DNA of 64,000 nt from Takakia lepidozioides. Lineage: Eukaryota > Streptophyta > Takakiopsida > Takakiales > Takakiaceae. Shown here one piece after another: positions 9,909-20,943 of the stretch (position 1 is the first letter of the stretch; each line of letters opens with the position of its first letter). The notes beneath the pieces are model-generated. The model was not told the origin of the DNA. It saw only the letters and a list, made by a program, of their open reading frames with translations, and did no database searches. Made by a program: the position numbers and the translations under genes. The stretch spans positions 57,454,756-57,518,755 of the forward strand of contig CM060731.1 of NCBI GenBank assembly GCA_030704615.1, given 5' to 3'.

Positions 9909-12900
9909 TTGCGATTGGAGGGGCTGCTACGCAAGGACTGGTCCTTGCATCATTGGCAATATATGATTCAATTCCTTCAGAACTTTGAGCCTCGGACTGG
10001 AGTTACTCAGGTGAGGAGAGTAGATATAGAAATTACTCCCGAGTACCTGCAGCAATTGTTTGATTTGCCATCAGGTCATGTGGATGTGGATGAGCACAGG
10101 GCAAGATTGCAGATAGGGAATTTGTTCCAAGAAGGGAGTTTCAAGACTCAAGGTTACGCTTCTACCAAAGCCGAATACCCAGGGCTCAGAGAAGTTGGCC
10201 AAATATTGAACGTTCTGTTTGCCATGAAACAGAACCAATAGTATTTGAGCAGGCCATTCACAGAGGAGATCCTGAAAGCTTTGAGGGGAGATGATGTAGC
10301 TTGGGCGGAGTTAATGTACAATGGTCTGGTGGACGAGATGAAGAGGTTATAGGGCACTGTTGCTAAGTCTCCGATCATTGTGTCTGGTCCAGTCATTGCC
10401 CAAATCATTCTTGATTCTTGCATACTTGATACTCGGGAACGTAAGGAGATGGGAGTGTTTGAGGCAGAAATCACTGCAATTGAAGAGCAGGGCTCTTCAC
10501 ATAGTGAGGGTGGACTGGTAGGGCAACACCAGTCTAAGAGACAGAAGCGGGGTATGACTGTAGTGGCCGATCCACTGGCTTCACGGAAACCGCAAGATAA
10601 TGTTTCCCAAGCTCTTGTGAAGGATGGGGCACAACAGCACAGAGAGCTGTTATTATTGGAAGCACGGCCCTCGGAGAGAGAAGAGGAAATCACTTCGATA
10701 CCACAGCCACCACAACCAGTTGACTCAGTTGCTTTAGAGGTTCCACAGTTAGAGTATGTTGTGACACAACCCCCAATTGCTCTGGACGGAGAAGGCTTGG
10801 ACATTCCCACTACAGAGCAGGTCGTGGCCGAAATTGAGAAGGGTGACCTTCTCTATGAAAACTCTGGCTTGGTAAGGGAATCAGTTGTTCCAGAGGTGCA
10901 GCGCTTGTCCAGGGAAAACCCTGTTGTGCATGTAATACCCACACCTGTGACAGAGGTACCAGGGGTAGAAAATAAGGACACTGCAACACCGGTGGAGGAT
11001 GAGGTGGTTCAAGAAGAGAATCTGGTGGGACAATGGCCTGAATGGTTGGTGAGGCATCACACTGTGGAGGATCAGGGAGAACAGCAGCAAGCTCACCATG
11101 ATGACCCTCAGCAAACCATGCTTATGAGTTCCATAAGCAAGACACTTAATTTGTTGGGCACTTATGTGAAATCCCATGTTCCATCTACCCAATTGGCAGC
11201 TTTGAGGGAAGAACTCAGGAAAGAGTTTGAGGCTTGAATTGCCACAGAGTGTGCTAACAAGGTAGATGAGGAGGTCAATGTCAAGTTACAGCAGGAGTTG
11301 GATGACACAAAGGCTGCTTTGCAGTTGGCCAAGGGACATTTGATTGAAGCAGGCCTCGAGTAGGACCAATTGCATGAAGCACATAAGCAACAGTTATACC
11401 AAATGCAATGAAGCATGAGGGCAAGTTGCAAGAAGTGAATGTACTACATACAGAGTTGGAGGCAGTACATGAGAAGATGACCATACAATGTGCTACACTC
11501 ACAACTACTCTTGAGCAAACTGCATCAGAAGTTAACAGACAAGGGGAGAGATGTATGAGGGCAGAAGCTGAGATAATAGAGCAAACGAAACTCATTGTTG
11601 ATATGAAGAATAAAATCTGTCTCAACGAGAATACTTTCAAACAATATAGACAAGTTGAGGCTGACCGGGAGAGGTACATCCTGGAGTTGCAACAAACAGT
11701 CATGGTCAATAGAAATGAACTTTCTGTGGCTAACAAGGCTTGGAAGGAAGCCAATAATCTGGCTGCTGCCTATGCAAGTCTGGTTGAACCTCATGCAAAG
11801 CGCATGGAGGCTTTACAGCAGCAGATAAATGTGTACAGACTCACGGAGGAGCAAACTCTCAGGGGTGCCACACACGACTTGGTGAATGACCACCTTATGC
11901 AGGTCTGGTTAGCACAAGGGCCGGTAGAAGGCAAAGCACCACGAAAGCTCACCTAGGGCGAGATGAATGAGCTCAGATTGCAGGTGCAGAACATTGCCAC
12001 AAGTACTATAGACAATGTCTATAGTAGGATAGCGGAACTACAGGAGGACGTGGACGGTCTGCAGACTCAAGTGGATGACCTGAGTTCAAATATTGACAAG
12101 AGAGTCTTTGTTCCTGAGGAGCAGCTCATGGCTACTTATTTACATGCCAGGTCTCTAATTTTTCAATCTTCTTTGCAGGGGGTGCAGGAGATACCGGTAC
12201 AGGAGATGCCAGTGGTAGAAGGGCCAGTGGTACCAATACCACAGCAGGTGGTTGTGCAGGTAGCTGACCCTGTTGTTACTACAGCCACACCACAGCCTGA
12301 GTTATGGGGGGATGCTGCTTTTAACCCACCTAAGACTCCTGCTGCACGGGAGTACAGTCGGGCTATGATTATGCCCTTCAACCAAATTCCCATTGTGTTG
12401 GATTTGGCTTGGAAGGAATTTAGTCCTCCGCAGTCCTTGGCACATTACTACCAGATCATGCACATTTGGTTGCCGGTGGCAAATCGGACTAAGGTTCTTC
12501 CGAACAATCGACCCATTGAGGATCATCACTTTGCGAGGTACTGGTCTGAAGCAGGTACCATGCTAAAGGAATTAATTGCCTTCCAAGTTGTACATAGGTA
12601 CATTTATACCAAGACCAAGGAGGTATCAAGTATTGTCATGGGTTGTGGATTATACTATGCTGCTTGTTTTCTGGCACGTTATCACATTGAGCAGCAGAGG
12701 ATGCAATCTCGCTTTCTGAGTTATTCCAGTGGGGATCATTGGGTCTTACCTTCAGTGCCACCTCATATGTACCTATATGATGCAAAAGTTATGATGCAGA
12801 AGGATTCCCAACTTCGTACATGGTTTCATTCGGCTTGGAATAGTTTGACAACACAGAAATTTGGCCCTGAGGATATTTTCCTTAAGGGACATGAAGCCTG

Positions 12901-13366
12901 GAAATACTTACACTGTTCCAAAGTCATTGGCACACCTTGTACCTATACAGATAACGAGTTCAGGACGTTCACTAATTTTGCTTGCAAACGCTTACAGCAA
13001 GTTGTATAGTTTAAACTTCCAGACATGGTGGGACCACATTGTATGCCACACAAGATTCCACTTAAAGTTCGGCCGTTAAAACACCTAAGGGGGGACGAGG
13101 ATTCTGATACTACTGTTTCTTCCGCGGACTCTTTTGACATGACAGAGGACTATGCACTTCAGATGGCAGAGAAGAAACGACGGGGATCTCATATGCCTGA
13201 CAGGTTACCTCGTTATTAGCCAAAGGAGGGTCAGACATTTCCAGGTAGTGCTCAATCATCTCCATCTGCCAGTGACAGGACTCGGGCTCGTACACGGAGT
13301 CCTTCACGAGACTCTCACCGTCAGAAGGATGCTCGCTCACAAAGGTTTGTTAATCCCAAACAGTAA
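9909..13366 (+). pseudogene. ORF-X: long coiled-coil protein after pol, copy 1
   Basis: One product is spread over 9909-10241, 10242-11237, 11408-11956, 11963-13009 and 13010-13366. The N-terminal part (FLQNFEPRTG...) is globular-looking. A Pro/Glu/Gln-rich linker follows, then about 300 residues of strong heptad-like coiled coil (KLQEVNVLHTELEAV, RIAELQEDVDGLQTQVDDL), a conserved domain (KEVSSIVMGCGLYYAACFLARYHIEQQ) and an Arg/Ser-rich basic tail. Stops at 10239, 11235, 11361, 11954 and 13217 are mostly TAG/TGA where sister copies have CAG, CAA or CGA. It occupies the place where Athila elements carry an envelope-like ORF, but no signal peptide or membrane segment is visible. It could be nuclear or structural; the function is unknown. 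An additional N-terminal part may begin at ATG 9592. Confidence 0.7.
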
Positions 13367-13390
13367 ACCGTGAGGACACAGTTTTTTTTT

Positions 13391-13407
13391 TAGAGGGGGA
13401 GGGGTAA
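13391..13407 (+). other. Polypurine tract before 3' LTR, copy 1
   Basis: AGAGGGGGAGGGGTAA sits directly before the TGTTAGAGG that opens the LTR at 13408. This is the plus-strand primer position of an LTR retrotransposon and confirms the LTR start. Confidence 0.85.
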
Positions 13408-13732
13408 TGTTAGAGGGCTGCTTGGGACTTAGACGTTTTTTCGGGTTGTGTGGGGTACCCTTAATTTTTGCGCAGACTGAGACCAACAGGAGCCTTGGGG
13501 GTGGCAGCAGCAGGCTTTGGGGGGGTTACACAACCCGACACAGCTTCACATAGCCTGTCACAGCCCGCCACAGTTTCGCACAGCTTCACACAACCCGTCA
13601 CAGTCAGTCACAGCCGCCACAGCTTCACACAGCCCGACACAGCTTCACACAGCCAGTCACAGCCGCCACAATTTTGCACGGCTTCACATAGCCCGTCACA
13701 GCCAGTCACAGCCACCACAGCTTTGCACAGCC
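13408..13732 (+). repeat. Truncated 3' LTR of copy 1
   Basis: It matches the 5' LTR from TGTTAGAGGGCTG through the unique head into the CACAGCC array, then stops abruptly at 13732, where an oppositely oriented LTR begins. The remaining ~840 bp of this LTR are not in the window. Confidence 0.85.
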
Positions 13733-14760
13733 TGTCGAGCGGCTTTTACTCACCCATCCCTTCGCTATCCGAGGTGGGAACTCCAAGATAGAAGAGTTGG
13801 AAATCTCTAAGCACTCAGCCCGCTCAGAACAATCAGTCATGACCTACAACCCATGTATCATGGGGGTGTTTCCTATTTGTATTCCTTCCCGTATTCATGT
13901 TAGCTAGTTACCTTACTGTTGGTATTTAAGTATCAGATTGCTTCAGCAATCTATCGGATTCCATCAACTCATCCATTCATTCCACAGCTTCACTCAGATC
14001 TCTCTACACAGTGTGAGTATGAAGTATGAATCAGATTAATATCTATCAAGTATCAAGCTGAAGCCATGAAGTCTCTAATCTGTTCTACATTACAACACTA
14101 CTGCTTGCATTCATCAAGTATCAATAGATCGTTCTCCTCCTACTCCGTGCTCTCCCTCTTTCTACTCAAAGATGCGCTCTCCGCTTCATTTCCCAGCTGT
14201 GATGCCCGAAAACCTTCAAGAAGTCATTCTCCCCCCAGAAGTAGTCCCTGGAAGTGATTCCTAGACCTCCCCGCTCTTCGCTTTTTCTACCTACAAGCTG
14301 TTGTAACCGTTTTCCTAACTAACCGTCATCCCTGTAGTACACGTTCCTTTTTCAGATGTCGTTCCCCCACCGTCGTTCCCTGCCAATGATAACTGTTCCT
14401 CAGCTGTGCCGAGCTATGACTGGCTGTATCAGGCTGTGGCGGGCTGTGACTGGCTGTGTCGGGCTGTGTAGGGCTGTGCGAAGCTGTGGCGGCTGTGTCG
14501 GGCTGTGACGGGCTGTGTTGGACTGTGATGGACTGTGTCGGGCTGTGTCGGGCTGTGTTGAGCTGTGACTGGTTGTATCAGGCTGTGGCGGGCTGTGACG
14601 GGTTGTGTCGGCTGTGACTAGTCTATGTAAAAAATAAGGGTACCCCTTGGAACCCATAAAAGTGTCTAAGTCCCAGACCCCACAGAACCCATAAAAGTGC
14701 CTAAGTCCCAGACCCCACAGAACCCATAAAAGTGCCTAAGTCCCAGACAGTCCTCTAACA
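13733..14760 (-). repeat. 3' LTR of the minus-strand Athila-like copy
   Basis: Read on the minus strand it runs from TGTTAGAGGACTG (14760) to GCCGCTCGACA (13733), 1028 bp, with the CACAGCC array at 14400-14622. The head contains a partial triplication of the AACCCATAAAAGTGCCTAAGTCC segment (about 14655-14750). A polypurine tract follows at 14761-14777, proving it is the 3' LTR of the ORF-X that precedes it on the minus strand. Confidence 0.88.
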
Positions 14761-14777
14761 TTACCCGTTCCCCTCTC
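14761..14777 (-). other. Polypurine tract, minus-strand copy
   Basis: The minus strand reads GAGAGGGGAACGGGTAA immediately before TGTTAGAGG at 14760; same position and base bias as in copy 1. Confidence 0.8.
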
Positions 14778-14798
14778 AAAAAGCCGTGTCCTCACGGT

Positions 14799-17700
14799 TT
14801 ACTGTTTGGGATTTGGAAACCTTTGTGAGCGAGCACCCTTCTGATGGTTAGAGTCTCGTGAATGACTCCTTGTGCGATCTCGAGTCCTGTCACTGGTTGA
14901 TGGAGATGATTGAACACTACCTGGAAATGTCAGTCCTTCCTTTGGCTGATATCGAGGTAATCTTTCAGGCATAGGAGACCCCCGTCGCTTCTTCTCTGCC
15001 AATTGAATTGCATAGTCCTCTGCCATGTCAAAAGAGTTCGCTGAAGAATTAGTAGTATCAAAATCCTCATCGCCTCTCAGGTGTTTTAACGGCCGAACTT
15101 TTTGTGGAATCCTCTGGGGCATACAATGTGGTCCCACCATGTCTGGAAGTTTAAACTGTAAAACTTGTTGTAAGCGCTGAATTGCAAAATTGGTGAAGAC
15201 CCTGAACTCTCTGTCTGTCCAGGTGAGTGTGTACCAACGACTTGTGAATTTTGCAAGTATTTCCATGCCTCTTGGCCCTTAAAGAAAATATCGTCAGGCC
15301 CGAATTTTTGTGTTGACAAATTGTTCCAGGCCGCATGAAACCATGAACGAAGTTGGGAGTCCTTTTGCATCATCACCTTTGCATCATAGAGGTACATATG
15401 AGGTGGCACTGAAGGTAAGACCCAATGATCCCCACTGGAATAACTCAGAAAGCGCGATTGCATCTTCTGCTGCTCAATGTGATAACGTGCCAGAAAACAA
15501 GCAGCATAGTATAACCCGCAGCCCATGACAATACTTGCTACCTCCTTGGTCTTGGTATAAATGTACCCATGTACAACTTGGAAGACAATTAATTCCTTCA
15601 ACATGGTACTTGTCTCATGCCAGTACCTCCCAAAGTGATGATCCTCAATGGGTCAATTGTTCGGAAGAACCTTAGTCCTAGTTGCCACTGGCAGCCAAAT
15701 GCGCATGATCAGGTAGTAATGTGCCAACGACTGTGGAGGACTAAATTCCTTCCAAGCCAAATCCAACACAATTGGAGTTTGGTTGAAGGGCATAATGATA
15801 GCCCGACTGTACTCCCGTGCAGCAGGAGTTTTAGGTGGGTTGAAAGCAGCATCCCCCCATACCTCAGGCTATGGTGGCTGTGGTGTGGTTGTAGTAACAA
15901 CAGGGTCAGCTACTATCACAGTGACTTGTTGTGGTCTTGGTGGCACTGGCTCTTGTACCACTGGCATTTCCTGCACCCCCTCCGAAGAAGACTGAAAAGC
16001 CAAAGTTCTGGCTTGTAAATAAAAAGCCATCAGCTGCTCCTCAGGTACAAAGACTCTCTTGTCAATATTTGATGTCAGGTCCTCCACCTGAGTCTGCAGG
16101 TTGTCTACATCCTCTTGTAGCTCCGCTATCCTACTATAGACATTGTCTATAGTAGTTGTGGCAATGTTCTGCACTTGCAGTCTGAGCTCATTCATCTCGC
16201 TTTGGGTGAGCTTTCGTGTTGCTTTGCCTTCCACCGGTCCTTGTGCTAACCAGACCTGCATAAGGTGGTTATCCACCAAGTTGCTTGTGGCACCCCTGAG
16301 AGTCTGCTCCTCTGTGAGCCTGTACACATCTATCTGCTGCTGTAAAGCCTCCATGCGTTTTGCATGAGGTTCAATTAAACTTGCATATGCAGCAGCCAGA
16401 TTATTGGCTTCCTTCCAAGCCTTGTTAGCCACAGATAGTTCATTTCTATTTATCATTAGCGTTTGTTGCAACTCCAGGATGTACCTCTCTTGGTCAGCTT
16501 CAACCTGCCTGTATTGCTTGAAAGTATTCTCATTGCGACAGATTGTATTCTTCATATCAATAATGAGTTTTGTCTACTCGTCATTATCTGCCTGTGCCTT
16601 TATACATCTTTCCACTTGGCTGTTAACTTCTAATGTAGTTACCTCAAGCGTAGTTGTGAGTGTAGCACATTGTACGGCCATCATGTCATGCACTGTCTGC
16701 AACTCCGTATGTAGTGCATTCACTTCTTGCAACTTGCTTTCATGCTTCACCTGCATTTGGTATAGCTGTTGCTTATGTGCTTCGTGCAACTGGTCTTGTG
16801 CGAGGCCTGCCTCAATCAATTGTTCCTTGGCCAATTGCAAAGCAGCTTCTGTACTCTCTAAGTCTTGCTGTATCTTGAGAGTGACCTCCTTATCGACCTT
16901 GTTTGCACACTCAGTGGCAAGTCGAGCCTCAAACTCCTTCCCGAGTTCCTCCCTCAAAGTTGTCAATTGAGTAGTTGGAACATGGGATTTGACATAAGTG
17001 CTCAACAAATTAAGTGTCCTGCTTATGGAACTCATAAGCATGGCCTGTTGAGGGTAATCATGGTGAGCTTGCTGCTGTTCTCCCTGATCCTCAACAGTGT
17101 GATGCCTCACGAACCATTCAGGCCATTGCCCCACCAGATTTTCTTCCTGAACCACCTCATCCGCTACAGGTGCTGGAGTGTCTTGACATTCTACCTGTGG
17201 TACCTCCATTAGAGGTGTGGGTATTACAACAACAGTAGGGTTTCCCCTGGACAACCGCTGTATCTCCGGAATCACTGTTTCCCTGACCAAACCAGAATTT
17301 TCATAGAGAAGGTCCCCCTTCTCAATTTCTGCCACCACCTGTTCTGTAGTGGGGATATCTAACCCTTCTTTCTCCAAATCAATTATTTGTGGTGGAACTG
17401 CACGGACAACTTGTGGTAACTCTGTGACAAGCCTATCATCTGGTTGTGATGGCTGTGATAATGAAGTAACCTCATGTTCTCTCTCCATAGGTTGCGTTGT
17501 TTGTACCCACATCTCTCGGTGCTGCTGTGCCCCCTCTTGCACAAGAGTATGAGTAACTTCTTTCTCTGGCTGTCTCCTAGCCAATGGTTCTGCTTCTAAT
17601 GTGATTGCTTTCCTCTGCCTCTTAGGCTGTTGATGCTCTACCAATCCCCCTTCACCCTGTGAAGAACCTTGCTCTTCTATTGCAGTGGTTGCTGTCTCAA

Positions 17701-18236
17701 ACACTCCCATCTCCTTCCTTTCTCTCGCATCAAGTATGCACGAGTCTAGAATAATTTGTGCAATGATTGGCCCAGACACTATGATAGGAGACTTTGCGGC
17801 AGTGCCTAATCTCTTCATCTCTTTCTACCAGTGCGTTGTACATTATGTCCGCCCATGTTACCTCTTCTCCTCTCAGGGCTTTGAGTATTTCCTCTGTGAA
17901 GGATCTGCTCAAATACTGTTGGTTCTATTTCATGGCAAACAGAACGTTCAATACCTGGCCTACCTCCCTTAGCCATGGGTACACGGCCTTGGTACAAGCA
18001 TAACCCTGAGTTTTAAAGAAACTCCCTTCTTGGAATAAGTCCCCTATTTGCAGTCTTGCCCTGTGCTCCTCCACATGCACCTGACCTGATGGCAATTCAA
18101 ACAATTGCTGAGGGTATAGGGGAGTAATTTCTAATTCAACTCCCTGCACCGTTGTTGCTCCTGTCCTAGGCTCAAAGTTCTGCAAGAATTGTAACATGTA
18201 CTGCCTATGGTGCAATGTCCAATCTTTGCTTTGCAA
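14799..18236 (-). pseudogene. ORF-X coiled-coil protein, minus-strand copy
   Basis: Collinear with ORF-X of copy 1. Pieces: 18236-17925 (N-terminal domain), 17912-17730, 17818-16574 (Pro/Gln linker and first half of the coiled coil), 16555-15869 (second coiled-coil half with RIAELQEDVDNLQTQVEDL), 15604-15086 (KEVASIVMGCGLYYAACFLARYHIEQQ domain) and 15266-14799 (tail rich in Arg/Ser: RTRDRTRSHSRDS). TAG stops at 17937-17935, 16576-16574 and 15871-15869 replace CAG/CAA of sister copies; TGA at 15655-15653 replaces CGA. One frameshift lies near 15240. Its long open stretches make this the best preserved copy of ORF-X. The copy is 5'-truncated: no gag or pol lies upstream because copy 2 begins at 18479. 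Confidence 0.75.
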
Positions 18237-18305
18237 TCCTTCTAATTGCAGCTCCTTCAGTAACTGTACCGCTTGTGGAGTAGCAAATCCTATGGACTGT
18301 GTAAC

Positions 18306-18478
18306 CCCGGTAGGCTGTGTTGAGCTGTGACAGGCTGTGTCATACTGTGGTACGCTCTGATAGGCTGTGTCGCACTGTGGTAAGCTGTGATAGGCTGTGA
18401 CACACTGTGGTAGGTTGTGATAGGTTGTGTCACGCTGTGATGGGTTGTGATAGGCTGTGTGACACTGTGATGGGCTGT
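18306..18478 (-). repeat. CACAGCC-type array, minus-strand copy, cut by copy 2
   Basis: Plus strand shows GGCTGTG/AGGCTGTGATAG repeats, the complement of the array downstream of pol in copy 1. It ends exactly where the LTR of copy 2 starts (18479), so copy 2 probably inserted into this array; the bases before it are GCTGT. Confidence 0.8.
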
Positions 18479-19419
18479 TGTTAGAGGACTGTCTGGGACT
18501 TAGACACTTATACGGGATCTATAGGGTACCCTTAATTTTTGGCACAGACTGAGACCAACAGGAGCCTTAGGGGTGACAGCAGCGCACTGTAGAGGGGGGT
18601 TACACAGCCCGTCACAGCCAACACAGCCGTCACAGTCGTCACAGCCGTCACAGTCGACACAGCCAACACAGCCCGTCACAGTCGTCACAGCAGACACAGC
18701 CAAACACAGTCGCACAGCCAGTCACAGCCCGTCACAGTTTCACACAGCCAGTCACAGCTTGACACAGCTGTCACGACCATAGGGAACGGAGAGCAGGACA
18801 GGGAACGATTGTGGGGAACAACACCTGCAAATGGAACATGTTAGTTCACGGACGACGGTTAGTGAGGGAAACGGTTAGAGCCACGGGTAGGAAGATAAAG
18901 CGAGAAGCAAGGACGGAGGAGGGGCTTTTTGGGCGAGGGGAAGCACTTCACGGGAGAGGACTTCTTGGTCATGCAGGAGAGGGGATCCGGCAGAGATGAA
19001 GAACGGAAGTGAAGATAGAGAGATGATGAGTAGATGTTTGTTATATGCAAAGCTGTAGTGATATTGTAGAGCAGATTAGAGACACAATGGCTTCGGCCTG
19101 ATACCTGATAAATCATAATCGGATACTTTTACGATACAATCACACTGTGTAGAGAGATCTGAGTGAAGCTGTGGAATGAATGGATGAGTTGATGGAATCC
19201 AATAGATTGATAAAGCAAACTGATACTTAATTATCAATGGTAAGGTAGCTAACATGAATGCCAAAAGGGAAACAAATAGGAAACACCCCCATGATACACT
19301 AGCTGTAGGTCATGCCTGATTGTTCTGCGCGGGCTGAGTACCTAGAGATTTCCAACTCTTCTATCTTGGAGTTTCCGCCTCGAATAGCGAAGGGATGGGT
19401 GAGTAAAAGCCGCGCGACA
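18479..19419 (+). repeat. 5' LTR of Athila-like copy 2
   Basis: It starts TGTTAGAGGACTG, ends GCCGCGCGACA, 941 bp. The shorter length comes from a smaller CACAGCC array (18601-18775). Unique parts match the LTRs at 932 and 14760. Confidence 0.9.
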
Positions 19420-19421
19420 TT

Positions 19422-19439
19422 TGGCGACCATACTGGGGA
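19422..19439 (+). other. Primer-binding site of copy 2
   Basis: TGGCGACCATACTGGGGA, two bases after the LTR end, as in copy 1. Confidence 0.6.
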
Positions 19440-19463
19440 ACTGAGTCATGAACAACCGGATGT

Positions 19464-20003
19464 GACAGGCATCTGGTGGGATCATGGTGGTTGGACCATT
19501 AAAGAATTTGAAGTGAATCAAATCCCTGTGGAACGAAGGAAGAAAGATTGTCCAAACAATTCTTTCAAAGGTTGGAATTGCCAGACGGTTGTAAAGAAAA
19601 TATTCTTAAGCGAGTGCATGATGCTGATCCGGAATGGGGTCTGGAGAAAGGAGTGATAAAGATTTATCAGGTAGCCTGTAGAGGAAGAGCACGTTGGTTA
19701 CCAACATTGGTTTATGTGATAGCATTGCTATCCATTAAGCGAGTAGAAGTTGAAGGCTGGGAAGAAAGAAAGGTGAATGTTTATACTCATATGCATGAAG
19801 AGCTTGTACTGGTAAAGAATTGGATTCCAAAGGATATTTTGTGGATCAAACTCACACCAAGAATAGCTTTCCAGACTTGTTTGCCATATGGTTATATGGT
19901 AACGGAGACTTCAACTATAACCAAGGGTGCATTGAAGCTTGAAAGAAACCCAGGCATATACGAGAGATATTACAGAAGAGAGTTTTGGTTATTGCCACAT
20001 TAA
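19464..20003 (+). pseudogene. Conserved ORF upstream of gag, copy 2 (frameshifted)
   Basis: Homologous to 2139-2684 of copy 1. The first ~30 codons are in one frame (within 19312-19656) and the rest in another (19548-20003); the slip is near 19550. The remainder ends at the same FWLLPH C-terminus. No known domain. Confidence 0.6.
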
Positions 20004-20024
20004 AAGAAATGAAAGACATGGGAC

Positions 20025-20943
20025 ATGAGTGATGAAAGAGAAGCTAGACGCCAGAGATATTTAGCAAAAAGAGAAAGCTATCTGAAAGCTAATTATCCAT
20101 ATCTATGGGAGAGAGGAATAGACATAGGGGAATCATCTGGACCTCTCACACCATTAAGATCAAAGAGTACATCACCCATACCGGAAGAACTAGAGTTGGA
20201 TGCCACTCCTTCTGTTTCTTTGCAAGAAAGATTAAGGGAATTGGTACAGAAAGAAGATCAATCACGAGGTGAAAGATCTGGGGTACATCCCTGGATAAAA
20301 GATTTGACAGAAATCTTTGATAAGAGTTGGCATGGAACACCAAAAGCAGGAACTCCAGTTTCTGAAGCGGAAGGTGAAGAAGGAGAGAAGAGGATGTGGC
20401 AGAGCCAACGGAGAGTTCAGACTCTCCAACACATTACAGTTGAGTTACATGAGTGAAGAAGAAACCCAAGGGCAGAACTTGGAGGATGAAAACAGAGAGA
20501 AAAAATTGGAAGAGGAAGAATATGAAGAAGTAGACCCAACAGCTGAGGTTGAGACTACAACCAGGACATCCCAACCCGTTGGACCTGGATCAAGTGGAGC
20601 ACTTGGATCACAGGCCAACGAAGGTGTCGGCTCATGGGGATCAGGCGGGCTGCCTGGATCTGGCTCTGGGGGGACAGGGAGTGTGGGAAGTAGTGCAACT
20701 GAAGCTGGGAATACTGTGGGAGTGCTCAAGGGCCACCACTTGGTGGAAGATCCACCACAAAAACAACAGGTCCAGAAGGACCAGCACCAGCAAGGGTGCC
20801 AGCACCTGTCAGGGGCAGAAGGTAGGGCCACAGATGGCGTTACAACCAACACGGGCAAAACCACCCTTCCAATATATTCACAGGAAAAGGGGATCCCGAT
20901 GTACACATTAGCCAATTTGAGCAATGTGTATAGTGAACAATGA
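20025..20943 (+). pseudogene. Gag N-terminal region, copy 2
   Basis: It opens at ATG 20025 like copy 1 and reads through the position that is TGA in copy 1 (TGG here). A frameshift near 20390 moves the acidic/Gly-rich linker into another frame (20317-20943). It is followed by a further break before the capsid-like region. Confidence 0.7.
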
